A stretch of 64,000 nt of DNA from Egibacteraceae bacterium. Its GTDB lineage: Bacteria > Actinomycetota > Nitriliruptoria > Euzebyales > Egibacteraceae. A program made the translations under genes and the position numbers. The first letter of the stretch is position 1. Every line of letters starts with the position of its first letter. The DNA lies in contig JAUJMS010000010.1 of NCBI GenBank assembly GCA_030446745.1, positions 48,583-112,582 on the forward strand, in the 5' to 3' direction. The notes under the pieces are model-generated. The model made no database searches and was not told the origin of the DNA. It was given only the letters and a program-made list of their open reading frames with translations. Positions 16,038 to 28,158 of the stretch are shown here, one piece after another.

Positions 16038-17909
16038 GTGCGCCGCCCCGCCGTGACCGTCGAGCGCGACGTCATGGTCGCGATGCGCGATGGCGTGCAG
16101 CTCGCCGCCGATGTCTACCGCCTCGACTACGCTGGCCCACTGCCGGCGCTGCTGCTGCGCACGCCGTACAACAAGACCGACTACGAGGCGATGTGCGGCT
16201 GGCCGAGTCGCTTCGCGCGCCGCGAGTACGCGGTCGTCGTCCAGGACTGTCGCGGCTGCCACGCGTCGCAGGGCGATGTCGACTTTCTGTGGCCGGAGGC
16301 CGAGGACTCCTACGACACCGTCGCGTGGGTCGCCGCGCAGCCGTGGTGCGACGGCCGGGTCGCCACCTTCGGCACGTCGTGGGGTGGCTGGACCCAGACC
16401 GCCGGCGCCGCCCTTGGGGCGCCCGCGTTGGCCGCGATGGTGCCCAATATGAGCGGCGCGTGCGCCTGGGCCCACACGGTGCGCCACGCCGGCGCGTTGG
16501 AGCTGCGGTTTCTCGCATGGGCGTTCTGGCACTCGGCGATGAACACCCAGCGCGAGCTCAAGCCCGAGCCGTGGATCGACCAGGCGCTGAACCTCGGCGC
16601 CCCGTCGTTTCGCCAGTGGCTGTCCGCCATGCCGCTGCGGCGCGGTCACACCCAGCTCGCGCTGGTCCCGAGCTACGAGCGGTGGGCGCTCGAACTGCTG
16701 ACGAGCAGCGACTGGAACGACCGCTGGGCGCATCCCAGCGTCAACCCGATCGGCTACGTCGACGACTGGCCCGACGTGCCGATCCTGCTGGTGGGCGGCT
16801 GGTACGACTCGTACACGCGCTCTACGTTCGAGCTGTTCACCGCGCTGACCGCCACAGGCCGCACGGGTCCGGTCAGGGCGCTCGTGGGACCGTGGGTCCA
16901 CGGCCAGGCCACCGTCGAGCAGCCGTGGGCCGGCGATGTCGACTTCGGTCCCGAGGCCGCGCTGGACGACTTCGCGAAGCTGCACCTGGAGTTCTACGAC
17001 GAGCATCTACGCGGCATCGACCGGGGTGACGGTCCGCCCGCGCCGCTGCGGATTTTCGTGATGGGCGGCGGGCCGGGAGACCGCTCGTCGGCCGGGCGGC
17101 TGCGCCACGGGGGGCAGTGGCGCGACGAGTACGAGTGGCCGCTCGCCCGCACCATCTACACCCCCTACCACCTGCATCCCGACGGCGGCCTGCGACCGGA
17201 GCCGCCGGCGGTCGCTGCGGCGGCGACCAGCTACCTGTTCAACCCCAACGATCCCGTCCCGTCCGTCGGCGGCAACGTGTCGTCGTTGACCGAGCTGGTG
17301 GCCCTTCCCGCCGGCATCGGCGACTCGGCCTACGCCGGCCTCGCCGAGCGCCTCGGCGACGTCCTGACGGCCGGGCCGTTCGACCAACGGACGCATCCCG
17401 GGCTGTTCGGATGCACGCCGCCCTACCTGCCGCTCGCGGCGCGGGCGGACGTCGTGGTGTTCCAGACCGAGCCGCTGGCCGACGCGGTGGAGGTCACCGG
17501 TCCCGTGACGGTCCGGCTGTGGGTGGCCACGACGGCGCGCGACACCGACGTCACGGCGAAGCTGCTCGACGTCTATCCGCCGTCACCGTGGCATCCGTAC
17601 GGCTACGCGATGAACCTCACCGACTCCATCGTGCGGCTGCGCTACCGGTCGGGGCGCCACGCCGCCGCCTACGAACCCGGCGCGGTGGTCGAGGTCGAGA
17701 TCGTGCTGTACCCGACGAGCAACCTGTTCGCCGCCGGCCACCGGATCCGGCTCGACATCTCGTCGAGCAACTTCCCGCGCTTCGACGTCAACCCCGGCAC
17801 GGGTGAGCCGCTCGGGACCGAGCGCGCCCGCGTGACGGCCGAGAACACGATCTACCACGACGCGGCGCATCCCTCCCACGTCGTGCTCCCCGTCGTTCCG
17901 CCGACCTGA
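16038..17909 (+). CDS. CocE/NonD-family (S15-type) acyl hydrolase
   Basis: The 623-residue protein starts at GTG 16038. VERDVMVAMRDGVQLAADVY and the nucleophile elbow FGTSWGGW (S114) identify the family. Candidates for the other triad members are VGGWYDSYT (Asp) and VGPWVHGQ (His). The C-terminal ~230 residues form the jelly-roll domain of X-Pro dipeptidyl-peptidase-like enzymes (LRIFVMGGG to RIRLDISSSNFPRFDVNP). There is no signal peptide, so it acts in the cytosol. Substrates in this family range from peptides to esters, and none can be assigned here. It lies 29 bp after vapC but is probably an independent gene; a convergent VOC gene follows after 6 bp. Confidence 0.88.
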   Translation: MRRPAVTVERDVMVAMRDGVQLAADVYRLDYAGPLPALLLRTPYNKTDYEAMCGWPSRFARREYAVVVQDCRGCHASQGDVDFLWPEAEDSYDTVAWVAAQPWCDGRVATFGTSWGGWTQTAGAALGAPALAAMVPNMSGACAWAHTVRHAGALELRFLAWAFWHSAMNTQRELKPEPWIDQALNLGAPSFRQWLSAMPLRRGHTQLALVPSYERWALELLTSSDWNDRWAHPSVNPIGYVDDWPDVPILLVGGWYDSYTRSTFELFTALTATGRTGPVRALVGPWVHGQATVEQPWAGDVDFGPEAALDDFAKLHLEFYDEHLRGIDRGDGPPAPLRIFVMGGGPGDRSSAGRLRHGGQWRDEYEWPLARTIYTPYHLHPDGGLRPEPPAVAAAATSYLFNPNDPVPSVGGNVSSLTELVALPAGIGDSAYAGLAERLGDVLTAGPFDQRTHPGLFGCTPPYLPLAARADVVVFQTEPLADAVEVTGPVTVRLWVATTARDTDVTAKLLDVYPPSPWHPYGYAMNLTDSIVRLRYRSGRHAAAYEPGAVVEVEIVLYPTSNLFAAGHRIRLDISSSNFPRFDVNPGTGEPLGTERARVTAENTIYHDAAHPSHVVLPVVPPT

Positions 17910-17915
17910 CGACGG

Positions 17916-18338
17916 CTACGGCAGGGACACCCGACCGTCGGGGTCGAGCGGGAAGAACGGGTTGTGGGCGACCTCCCACAGGTGACCGTCGGGATCCGCG
18001 AAGTAGCCGGCGTAGCCGCCCCACGGCGTCTGCTGTCCCGGCTTGACGATCCGCCCCCCGGCCTGCTGCGCGCCGGCGAGCATCTCGTCCACCGCCGCCG
18101 TCGTCGGCAAGTTCATCGCGAGCGCGACGCCCGCGAACCCGCGAGGCGCCGGACCGGGCAGACCGACGTCGGCGGCGAGCGCGTCGCGGCCGAACAGCGC
18201 GAGCGCGGCCGTGGAGCCGTGGAAGAACGTCACCGACGGCTCCGACGCGGACGACCGTGTCCAGCCGAGCGCGGCGTAGAACTGCGACGCGCGCTCGACG
18301 TCGTCGACCCCCAAGGTGACCAGGCTGATGTGCGGCAT
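17916..18338 (-). CDS. VOC/glyoxalase-family protein
   Basis: The 140-residue protein starts at ATG 18338 with AAGGGG upstream. It has two beta-alpha-beta-beta-beta modules: ISLVTLGVDDVERASQFYAA with GW, and VDEMLAGAQQAGGRIVKPGQ ending GYFADPDGHLWEVAHNPFFP. The DPDGHLWEV Glu is one of the metal ligands in the fold. Members are metal-dependent lyases, dioxygenases or resistance proteins, and this one cannot be narrowed further. It follows the exonuclease gene by 20 bp on the same strand and may be co-transcribed with it and pepN. Confidence 0.85.
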   Translation of the reverse strand: MPHISLVTLGVDDVERASQFYAALGWTRSSASEPSVTFFHGSTAALALFGRDALAADVGLPGPAPRGFAGVALAMNLPTTAAVDEMLAGAQQAGGRIVKPGQQTPWGGYAGYFADPDGHLWEVAHNPFFPLDPDGRVSLP

Positions 18339-18358
18339 GCCGGGGACCCCTTCGAGCA

Positions 18359-19482
18359 CTAAGGCCTTGGTCCCGACCCAACGTCGCCGTCGGCGGGCGG
18401 CGGTGCCAGGTCGCCGAGCGGCACGACGGCGGGACGGTCGCACAGCGCCGTGGACAGGCGGGCGTCGAGGCCGAGCACCCCCCACGCCGCCAACCGGTCG
18501 CGCACCACTCCCGGGGCGACGCGCAGCCGCGTGGCCGGCAGCTCGACCGGCAGGTCGCGGCGGATGCGCATCAGCGCGACGTTGCGCAGGAACACCGACG
18601 AGGCCGCGTCGGACAGGTCGTCGATCAGCGCTTGGCCCAGCGGGCGGCCGAGGACGCTGCGGCAGCCGAGCGGGTCGGCGACCGCGTCGGCGACGGTCGG
18701 ATACGCGCGCAGCAGGGCTGCCGCCCGCGACGGTCCGATGCCCGGGATGCCGGGAAGGTTGTCCGACGTGTCGCCGCGCAGTGCCGCGAACTCGAGGTAA
18801 CGCGCTCCGTCGATGCCGAACTCGCTGCGCAGCCGCTGCGGAGTCACCTCGACGGCGTTGTCCATGCCCGAGCGCAGCCGCAGGACGGTCGTGGCATCGC
18901 TGACCAGCGCGTAGGCATCACGGTCCGACGTCGCGACGACACAGTGCCAGCCGTTGGCCTCGGCGGTCGCGGCGGCCGAGCCGCAGACGTCGTCGGCCTC
19001 CCAGCCGCGCGCGACGACGACGGCGACGCCGAGCTCGAGCAGGATCGTCGGCGCCTCGTCGAGCAGCTCGTCGAGGTCGGCGTGCTTGTCGCCGCGCCCC
19101 GCCTTGTAGGCGGGGTAGCGCGCCTTGCGCGCCGACGCGACGCGGCAGTCGAAGCCGACGATCAGGCCGGCGGGTCCCACGCGGTCGCAAATGGCGGCGA
19201 GCAGCGCGAGGAAGCCGTAGAGCCCGCCGCGCGCGCCGAGAGCAGAGTCACGGTCGGGCGCCCCGTAGGCGTGGAACGCCCGGTGGACCAGCGAGTTGCC
19301 GTCGACGGCGAGCAGCGTGGGACGGCGTCGGCCCGCCGCGGCACGGCGCGCGACGGGGGCGGCGATCGCCTGCCGCGCCGGCGCCCCTCCGTGCGCCATG
19401 TCCGGCGCCTCGGCGACGTCGAACAGCGACAGCGCCGGCGCCGCGACGGAGGCCCCGGCGTCCGCCGACGCCCCGCCGTCGC

Positions 19483-19486
<4 letters not shown>
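18359..19486 (-). CDS. stand-alone 5'-3' exonuclease (PolA N-domain/FEN family)
   Basis: The 375-residue protein starts at GTG 19486, which overlaps the pepN stop (GTGA). The first ~60 residues are an Ala/Pro-rich extension. The nuclease follows: LLAVDGNSLVHRAFHA (first Asp), FDCRVASARKARYPAYKAGR, WEADDVCGSAAATA, ATSDRDAYALVSD, and the HhH GDTSDNLPGIPGIGPSRAAA. These give the acidic metal sites of flap/5'-3' exonucleases. It has no polymerase or proofreading domain. Similar proteins process Okazaki-fragment flaps or RNA primers alongside PolA. An ATG about 29 codons inside is an alternative start. Confidence 0.85.
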
Positions 19487-22026
<2,540 letters not shown>

Positions 22027-22097
22027 GACGGCCCTTCGGACGCATCAGGACGGCGACGCGCCCATCGTGGCGGGCGCCGGGCCGCGACGCCAGCCGG

Positions 22098-22913
22098 TCA
22101 GGCGTCCCAGTCCGGCGCGAACGGCGGGTCGATGAGCCGTTCGCCACGGGCGAGGCCGGCAATGCGTTCGTGCTGCGCCCCGGTGAGCACAAAGTCGAAG
22201 ATCGCGAGGTTGGCTTCGAGGTGCCCGCGGCTGGACGCCTTGGGGACCGCCGAGACGCCGTCCTGCTCGACCAGCCAGCGCAGGGCGACCTGCACCGCGC
22301 TCTTGCCGTGCGCCTGGCCGACCTCGGCCAGGACCGGGTCGGCGGTGACCTTGCCGCGCGCGAGCGGCGAGTAGGCGGTCACCATCGCGTCGTGCTTGCG
22401 CGCGGCGGCGATGACCTCGCGCTGGTCGAGGAACGGGTGGTACTCGACCTGGTTGCAGACGACGGGCGCGAGGCCGACCGCACGCTCGAACTGGCTCGGC
22501 GTGAAGTTGCTCACGCCGAGATGGCGCACCTTGCCCTCGTCGCGCAGCGCCGTCATCGCGGCCAGCGTCGCGTCGAGGATGTCCATCGCAACGGGCCAGT
22601 GGATGAGCAGGAGGTCGACGTAGTCGCTGCCGAGCCGGCGCAGGCTCTCCTCGGTCGTGCGGCGAACGTCGTCGGGGGCGAGGCTGCGGATCCACACCTT
22701 CGTCGTGACCCACAGCTCGCCGCGGTCGACCGCGGCAGCACGGATCCCGGCGCCGACCTGCTCCTCGTTGCCGTACGCCTGGGCGGTGTCGAGGTGGCGG
22801 TAGCCCAGCTCGATCGCGTCGGCGACGACGCGGCGGCACTGCTCGCCCTCGAGCTCCCACGTCCCGAGGCCGAGTGACGGGACACGGGCACCGTGCACGG
22901 ACACGTACTCCAC
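22098..22913 (-). CDS. aldo/keto reductase
   Basis: This 271-residue protein starts at GTG 22913, with AGGAG upstream. The catalytic tetrad is visible: Asp and Tyr in LDTAQAYGNE, Lys in VTTKVW, His in LLLIHWPV. LGVSNFTPSQ, NQVEYHPFLDQ and AVPKASSRGHLEANLAIFDF (NADPH site) complete the TIM barrel. It resembles the 2,5-diketo-D-gluconate reductase branch, which reduces various aldehydes and ketones with NADPH. It is transcribed divergently from the SDR at 22978 across 64 bp, so both may share a regulatory region. Confidence 0.9.
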   Translation of the reverse strand: MEYVSVHGARVPSLGLGTWELEGEQCRRVVADAIELGYRHLDTAQAYGNEEQVGAGIRAAAVDRGELWVTTKVWIRSLAPDDVRRTTEESLRRLGSDYVDLLLIHWPVAMDILDATLAAMTALRDEGKVRHLGVSNFTPSQFERAVGLAPVVCNQVEYHPFLDQREVIAAARKHDAMVTAYSPLARGKVTADPVLAEVGQAHGKSAVQVALRWLVEQDGVSAVPKASSRGHLEANLAIFDFVLTGAQHERIAGLARGERLIDPPFAPDWDA

Positions 22914-22977
22914 GGGTACTCCTGACATCGGCGGCTGGACCGCCAGGCGTACCCACCACGACGAGGAGCTCCACCTC

Positions 22978-23781
22978 ATGTCCGCTTCCTGGCCCGTCGC
23001 GCTGGTCACCGGCGCCTCCAGCGGCATCGGCGAGACCTTCGCCCGCCACCTCGCGCGCGAGGGTTCGCAGCTCGTGCTCGTCGCGCGCCGCCGTTCCCGG
23101 CTCGAGGCGATCGCCGCCGAGCTGCGCGACGAACACGGCACCAGCGTCGAGGTGCTCGACGCCGACCTGACCGAACCCGACGCCGTCGACCGGGTGGCAC
23201 GGCGCCTGCGCGACGCCGACCGGCCGGTCGACCTGCTCGTGAACAACGCCGGGTTCGGGTCGCACGGAGCGTTCGCCGACACCGACCCCGTTCGCGAAGC
23301 CGACGAGGTCCGGCTCAACGTCATCGCCGTCCAGCAGCTGGCCCATGCAGCGCTGGTCGCGATGCGCCCCCGTCGACGCGGCGCGATTCTCAACGTCTCG
23401 TCGATGGCGGGGTTCCAGCCGCAGCCGTACGCGGCGACCTACGGGGCGACGAAGGCGTTCGTGACGAGCTTCAGCGAGGCCCTGCACGCCGAGCTGGCCG
23501 GCAGCGGCGTCACGGTCACGGCGCTGTGTCCTGGCTTCACGCGCACCGAGTTCGCCGACAGCGCCGGCGTCTCGGAGTCGGTGGTGCCCGCGCTGTTGTG
23601 GATGAGCGCCGACACCGTCGTCGACGCCGGGTTGCGCGGGTTGCGCCGCGGCCGAGCGGTCGTCGTCCCGGGCGTCGGCTATCAGCTGACGGCGGCCGTG
23701 TCGCGCGTCACGCCGCACGCCGTCACGTTGCCCGTCGTCGCGACGGCGTTCCGCCGCCGGTTGTCGCGCGACGCGGGCTGA
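22978..23781 (+). CDS. short-chain dehydrogenase/reductase
   Basis: The 267-residue protein has a GAGGAG-type RBS. The cofactor motif is VTGASSGIGETFARHLA, followed by LLVNNAGFGSHG. The catalytic Ser is in NVSSMAGFQ and the YxxxK is in YGATKAF. ARRRSRLEA after the second strand suggests NADP preference, since arginines follow beta-2. The substrate is unknown. The layout (classical SDR plus ~40 C-terminal residues containing VVVPGVGYQLTAAVSRV) is the common actinobacterial DltE-like subgroup. It is divergent from the aldo/keto reductase. Confidence 0.9.
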   Translation: MSASWPVALVTGASSGIGETFARHLAREGSQLVLVARRRSRLEAIAAELRDEHGTSVEVLDADLTEPDAVDRVARRLRDADRPVDLLVNNAGFGSHGAFADTDPVREADEVRLNVIAVQQLAHAALVAMRPRRRGAILNVSSMAGFQPQPYAATYGATKAFVTSFSEALHAELAGSGVTVTALCPGFTRTEFADSAGVSESVVPALLWMSADTVVDAGLRGLRRGRAVVVPGVGYQLTAAVSRVTPHAVTLPVVATAFRRRLSRDAG

Positions 23782-23861
23782 CGTCGCGGGGAGGAATCTC
23801 GGCGGGGGCGGCGAAGGAAGGGGGAAGCACACCGCCGTGCCCCGCCGACCGTGGAGACAAC

Positions 23862-25403
23862 ATGCCGCTGCTCGCCTCCCGCATCGTGCGCACCCTGGTG
23901 CTCGCCGCACTGGTGCTCGCCGCGCTCCCCGCCCTCCCGGCGGCTTCGGCGCCGGCTCGCAGCGCCGCCGTTCCCGCGCACCATCCGGACCTCGTCCTCG
24001 TCGGCTTCGCCGACGGTGTTGCCGCCGACGTGCGCGCCGTCGTCCACGCGCGGATGGGCGGGCGCGTCGAGAACCGCTTCGACCACCTCAACCTCGACGT
24101 CGTGCGCATCCCCGCGGGGCTCGCGCCGGTGACCGTCTCGGCGGCGTACGCCGCGCTGGCACCGGTGGCCTACGCGCAGCCGAACTGGCAGATGCGGATC
24201 GCCAGCGCGCCCAACGACGTGCTGTTCGAGGACGAGTGGGGCCTGCACAACACCGGCCAGCCGGTGACGGGAAGCTTCGTGCGCGGTGTCGCCGACGCCG
24301 ACGTCGATGCGCCCGAGGGTTGGGACGCGGCCTTCGGAGCCGGCAACTTCCCGAGCAGCGGCGGCGCCCGCGTCGGAATCCTCGACACCGGCATCGACCT
24401 GAGCCACGTCGACCTGCTCGGCAAGACCAAGGCGTGCGCCAACGCGCTGACCGGCACCGGCATCGTCGTCAACGGAAGCTGCTCGGACGACAACCTGCAC
24501 GGCACCCACGTCGCGGGAACAGTCGGCGCGATCGCCAACAACAGCGTCGGAGTGGCCGGCGTGGCTCCCAACGCCGAGTTTGCGATCTTCAAGGGTCTTG
24601 ACGCCGCGGGGGTCGGGTTCTACGCCGACATCGTCGCGGGCGTCCACTGGCTGCACACGACCGGTGGGGCGCGGATCATCAGCATGAGCATCGGCGGGCC
24701 GCAGGACAACGCGCTTGACAAGGAGCTGTCCGAGGCCGCCGCCGCGGGCACGCTGCTTATCGCCGCCGCCGGCAACGACGGCGACGACACGCCGAACTAC
24801 CCCGCCTTTCACCGCGACGTGATGTCGGTGGCGGCGGTCGACGCCGCGGGCAAGCGCGCGAGCTTCAGCAACTGCAACAGCGATGTCGAGATCGGCGCTC
24901 CGGGTGTGGACGTGTGGTCCACCGCGCCGGGCAACACCTACGTCTCCATCAGCGGGACGTCCATGGCGACGCCCCACGTGTCCGGTGTCGCCGCGATGAT
25001 CATGTGGCGCAATGGACTCGACGCCGCCCAGACGCGCAGCGCGCTGCGCAACAACACCGAGGGCGACGGCGGCTGCGGCGGCGTCGGGCGTGTCAACCTC
25101 GCCAAGGCGCTGGGCGGCACGACGACGACCGAGCCGCCGCCGCCGACCGAGCCCGGCGCCATTGCCGGCAAGGTCACCGACGCGTCGACCAAGTCGGGTG
25201 GCGCGATCGCCGGCGCCACCGTCGACTGCGGCACGGCCGGCAGCGCGAAGACCGCCACGGACGGGAGCTACACGATCACGGACGTGACCCCCGGCAGCTA
25301 CAGCTGCACGGCGAGCGCGACCGGCTACCGCTCGAAGCGCCAGAGCGTCACGGTGTCGTCGGGTGCGACGACGACCGCGAACTTCGCGCTGCGCAAGGCC
25401 TGA
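23862..25403 (+). CDS. secreted subtilisin-family (S8) serine protease
   Basis: The 513-residue protein has a signal peptide (residues 1-30, ending AASA), a propeptide-like I9 region (LVLVGFADGVAADVRAV to about 110), then the catalytic domain. The triad is D175 (VGILDTGID), H213 (NLHGTHVAGT) and S367 (SGTSMATPH). The oxyanion Asn is in AAAGNDGDD. After a short Thr/Pro linker comes a C-terminal carboxypeptidase-regulatory-like (CarboxypepD_reg) domain with two cysteines. It degrades extracellular protein. A SURF1 gene converges on it after 11 bp. Confidence 0.93.
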   Translation: MPLLASRIVRTLVLAALVLAALPALPAASAPARSAAVPAHHPDLVLVGFADGVAADVRAVVHARMGGRVENRFDHLNLDVVRIPAGLAPVTVSAAYAALAPVAYAQPNWQMRIASAPNDVLFEDEWGLHNTGQPVTGSFVRGVADADVDAPEGWDAAFGAGNFPSSGGARVGILDTGIDLSHVDLLGKTKACANALTGTGIVVNGSCSDDNLHGTHVAGTVGAIANNSVGVAGVAPNAEFAIFKGLDAAGVGFYADIVAGVHWLHTTGGARIISMSIGGPQDNALDKELSEAAAAGTLLIAAAGNDGDDTPNYPAFHRDVMSVAAVDAAGKRASFSNCNSDVEIGAPGVDVWSTAPGNTYVSISGTSMATPHVSGVAAMIMWRNGLDAAQTRSALRNNTEGDGGCGGVGRVNLAKALGGTTTTEPPPPTEPGAIAGKVTDASTKSGGAIAGATVDCGTAGSAKTATDGSYTITDVTPGSYSCTASATGYRSKRQSVTVSSGATTTANFALRKA

Positions 25404-25414
25404 GGCACCCGTCG

Positions 25415-26173
25415 TCAGCCCGCCGCGCGGCCGTCGCGGCGGGCTCGCAGGCTCTTGCGGATCAACAGCGGGTAGCCGAGCACGCCGATGGCGGCGAACG
25501 AGAACCACTGGATGGCGTACGACAGGTGTGACCCTTCGCTGGGCTGCGGCAGCGCCGGCGGGCGGGGCAGCTCCCCGGGCGCGACCGGCTGCTGGGACTC
25601 CAGCAGCAACGAGAACGGGTACAGCGGCGCGGCGACCTGCGGCTGCAGGCGCTCCGCGTCGACCGCCGAGACGAACGTCAGGCGCTGAGGGTCTCCTCGG
25701 CTCGAGCCGGCGCGTGCCGCCGTGGCGGGGGGTAGGACGATGCCCTCGACACGAACCTCGCCGTCGGGCGGCGCCGCCTGCGCGACCGGTGGCTCGTCGA
25801 GGGCGAACGGCACCCAACCACGGTCGACCAGCACCGCGCGGCCGGCTGCCGTGCGCAGCGGCGTCACGACGTGGTGGCCCGGGGCGTCGCGGTCGGCGCG
25901 CGGCGTGAGCAGCACCTCGTCACCGACGTCGTAGCGCCCGGTGACCCACACCCGCCGGTAGGCGAGCGCCTTTGCGTCGCCGCCGGCGCCGGCGACGGCG
26001 GTCGCGAGGGCTTGGGGCGGCTGCGACAGGCGTTGTGAGATCAGGGCGTTGTCGGCGCGGCGCTCGTCGAGGCGGCGCAGCTGCCACAAGCCGAGGCTGA
26101 CGAACAGCACCGCGATCGCCAGGACCGCCGTGTGCGCCACCAGCCAGCGCGGCCTCAGCAGGAAGCGGTACAC
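25415..26173 (-). CDS. SURF1-family cytochrome oxidase assembly protein
   Basis: The 252-residue protein has the SURF1 topology. TM1 near the N-terminus ends in LGLWQLRRLDERRADN, the family signature. An extracytoplasmic domain with YRRVWVTGRYD, HHVVTPLRT and AVLVDRGWVPFALDEP follows. TM2 starts at HLSYAIQWFSFAAIGVLGYP. SURF1 helps insert heme a into subunit I of aa3-type oxidases, so aerobic respiration with such an oxidase is implied. A basic cytosolic tail (RKSLRARRDGR) follows TM2. No cox genes are in the window. Confidence 0.92.
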   Translation of the reverse strand: MYRFLLRPRWLVAHTAVLAIAVLFVSLGLWQLRRLDERRADNALISQRLSQPPQALATAVAGAGGDAKALAYRRVWVTGRYDVGDEVLLTPRADRDAPGHHVVTPLRTAAGRAVLVDRGWVPFALDEPPVAQAAPPDGEVRVEGIVLPPATAARAGSSRGDPQRLTFVSAVDAERLQPQVAAPLYPFSLLLESQQPVAPGELPRPPALPQPSEGSHLSYAIQWFSFAAIGVLGYPLLIRKSLRARRDGRAAG

Positions 26174-26220
26174 GTCGCCAGTCTGCCGTGACCGCGGCAG
26201 CGACGTGCCACAAGACGACA

Positions 26221-26244
26221 GGGCCCCCGCCGAAGCGGGGGCCC
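26221..26244 (-). terminator. Rho-independent-like hairpin
   Basis: A perfect 10-bp GC inverted repeat (26221-26230 with 26235-26244, loop CGAA) lies 22 bp after the stop of the minus-strand repeat protein. It is well placed as that gene's terminator; the following U-run is weak. Confidence 0.6.
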
Positions 26245-26628
26245 GTTGTCATGCTTCGCGGCTTGCTACGGCAGCGTGGCGCCGGTCTCACGCGTCCGCA
26301 GGAGGCCGACGCCCACCGCCAGGCTCGTCAGACCCAGCAGGACCAGTGCGACGATGCCCAGGCCGGTGGAGGCGAGGGCGTCGACGACGCCGACCGCCCC
26401 CAGCGTGCGCGCGGCGCGCGATGCGTTGCCGGCTGCCCCGACGAGCGCGGTCGGCGTCATCCCGGCGATGCCGAGTACGCCCTCGGCCGGCGGCTGGCCG
26501 ACCGTGGTCTGCGCGTCCGGCGTCCCGCCGGAACGAGTGATGACGACGTCGGCGACCTCGGTGTCGCCCTCGCGTTCGATGACGACACCGAGCACGCCCT
26601 CGTCGATCGGCGGCGTCACCTGGGTGCC

Positions 26629-26702
26629 GTCAGTGCCGTCAGTGCCGTCAGTGCCGTCAGTGCCGTCGGTGCCGTCAGTGCCGTCGTCAGTGCCGTCAGT
26701 GC
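26629..26702 (-). repeat. 9-bp tandem repeat coding Thr-Asp-Gly
   Basis: Eight to nine copies of a 9-base unit (GTGCCGTCA on the plus strand), with one partial unit near 26688, encode a (TDG)n spacer on the minus strand. It separates the conserved extracellular domain from the membrane-proximal region and is a site for slippage. Confidence 0.85.
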
Positions 26703-27113
26703 CCGGAGGCACACTGCACCCAGAAGACCTTGCTTGACGTTGTTGCCGCGCTCGTTGTTGCTCTCGACGGTGACCTTGATGTGGAAGCCCTGCTTGGACT
26801 GCTCGAAGGCGGCGAGCGCGTCGCTCAGGTCGTAGAACGCCGACCCGACCAGGGTGTTGCCGCGAACCTTGCCGTCCTTGGTGAAGGTGACACGGTCGTG
26901 GCCAGAACGTCCCCGCGACCGGTCGGCGGCTGGGTGGTGAAGGTCACGTCCGCGAAGTCGTCGTCGAAGCCGAAGAAGTCAACCTCGAAGTCGCAGCCGG
27001 GGTGGGGCTCGTTGTCCGGGTGGTCGTCGAACGGGCGGCCGTCGATCTTGATGGTCCCGGTGTTGCCACCGCGGCCGCGCTCCTTGTCGGTGCCGCCGCC
27101 CTTGCCCCTGTCG

Positions 27114-27365
27114 GGGCGGTCGCCGTTGCCGGGACCGTTGCCTTCGCCCGGACCGTTGACCTCACCGGGACCGTTGCCCTGACCCGGACCGTTGCCCTCG
27201 CCCGGACCGTTGCCCTGCCCGGACCGTTGCCCTCGCCCGGGACCACGTTGCCCTCGCCGGGACCGTTGCCCTCGCCGGGACCGTTGCCCTCGCCCGGACC
27301 GTTGCCCTGGCCGTTGTCGCCGACCGGGACGCCGGGACCGTTGCCCTCGCCCGGACCGTTGCCCG
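27114..27365 (-). repeat. 18-bp repeat array coding GEGNGP
   Basis: About a dozen imperfect copies of an 18-base unit (GGACCGTTGCCCTCGCCC on the plus strand) encode a Gly/Asn/Pro/Glu array on the minus strand. Reading frame is lost and regained inside the array, as expected for slippage or read errors in this composition. Confidence 0.8.
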
Positions 27366-28110
27366 CCGTTGTCGCCGCCCGGGTTCGGGTCGCCAGGCGC
27401 GCCGGCCGACTTGCCGCGTTCGCCGCGTGGCGCCTGTCCCGGGGCGCCGGCGGACTTGCCTCGCTCCCCCCGTGGCCCGTGCCCCGGCGCGCTGGCTGAC
27501 GCCCCGTTGTTGCGCGGTCCCCGCGACGGCTTGGCGGCCGGCTGCGGCTTCGGCTTGGCGGCCGGCTGCGGCTTCGGCTTCGCGGCCGGCTGCGGCTTCG
27601 GCTTCGCGGCCGGCCGCGGCGCTTCGGCTTCGGCTTCGCCGCGGGTTGCGGCTCGGGCTGCGGCTTCGGCTTGGCCTTCGCGGCCGGCTGCGCCTTTGGT
27701 TCGGCCTCGCGCTGGGACTGCGCCGCGGCAGGCTTGTCCGCCGGGCGCTGCTGGTCGGTCTCGCCGCCCTGACCGCCGCGGCCCTCCGCGGGCGTGTCGG
27801 TCTGGCCGGCATCGTCGGGGCGCCCGCCGTCAGGGGCGGCGGCCGCGAGGCCGGACAGGGCAAGCGTCAATGACGCCGCTACGCAAGTAGCAGCGTGGCG
27901 AGGCGTCGAGCAGGCAGTGCGTGCATCGTGGCGATCTCCCGTCGGAAACGACGTGACTGTCGGCTTCCGGGGCGGTCTCGCCACTTGCTCCCTCCGAGGC
28001 CTGGCGGCTGTGCGTCAGGGCGACCGTGATCGCCTCGGAGATCGTTGCTCCCGGTACTGCAGCGGACTACGCGGAGTCACTCTACCCGAGAGTAATGCCC
28101 CGAAACAAGA

Positions 28111-28138
28111 AAGCACTCCGTGTCTCCACGGAGTGCTT
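28111..28138 (-). terminator. Rho-independent terminator of sigH
   Basis: A perfect 12-bp inverted repeat (28111-28122 with 28127-28138, 4-nt loop) lies 20 bp after the sigH stop. On the minus strand it is followed by TTTCTTGTTTC, a good U-rich tract. This is the clearest intrinsic terminator in the window. Confidence 0.85.
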
Positions 28139-28158
28139 GTAAGTCGTGCGGCTGGAAA

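Larger units (their letters stand above)
26266..27926 (-). pseudogene. repeat-rich secreted surface protein, broken by several frameshifts
   Basis: From ATG 27926 a signal peptide (MHALPARRLATLLLA, shifting frame near 27882 into VAASLTLALSGLAAAAP) leads to a Lys/Pro/Gln/Ala repeat (KPKPQPAA), two GPRGERGKSAGAPG-like units, a long GEGNGP repeat, and a conserved domain. That domain reads IKIDGRPFDDHPDNEPHPGC, FEVDFFGFDDDFADVTFTTQ, then KVFWVQCASG. After it come TDG repeats and a C-terminal membrane helix (STGLGIVALVLLGLTSLAVG). About seven frame changes are needed (near 27882, 27622, 27362, 27218, 26900, 26727, 26705). The conserved domain matches a recurrent actinobacterial extracellular domain of unknown function. 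Either a decayed gene or a poorly sequenced repeat region. Confidence 0.65.

Noticed and set aside
27114..27365. Regular short repeats that could suggest a CRISPR array
   Set aside because: Units are contiguous without spacers and encode a Gly/Asn/Pro/Glu array; no cas genes are nearby. The same applies to the repeats at 2640-2765.
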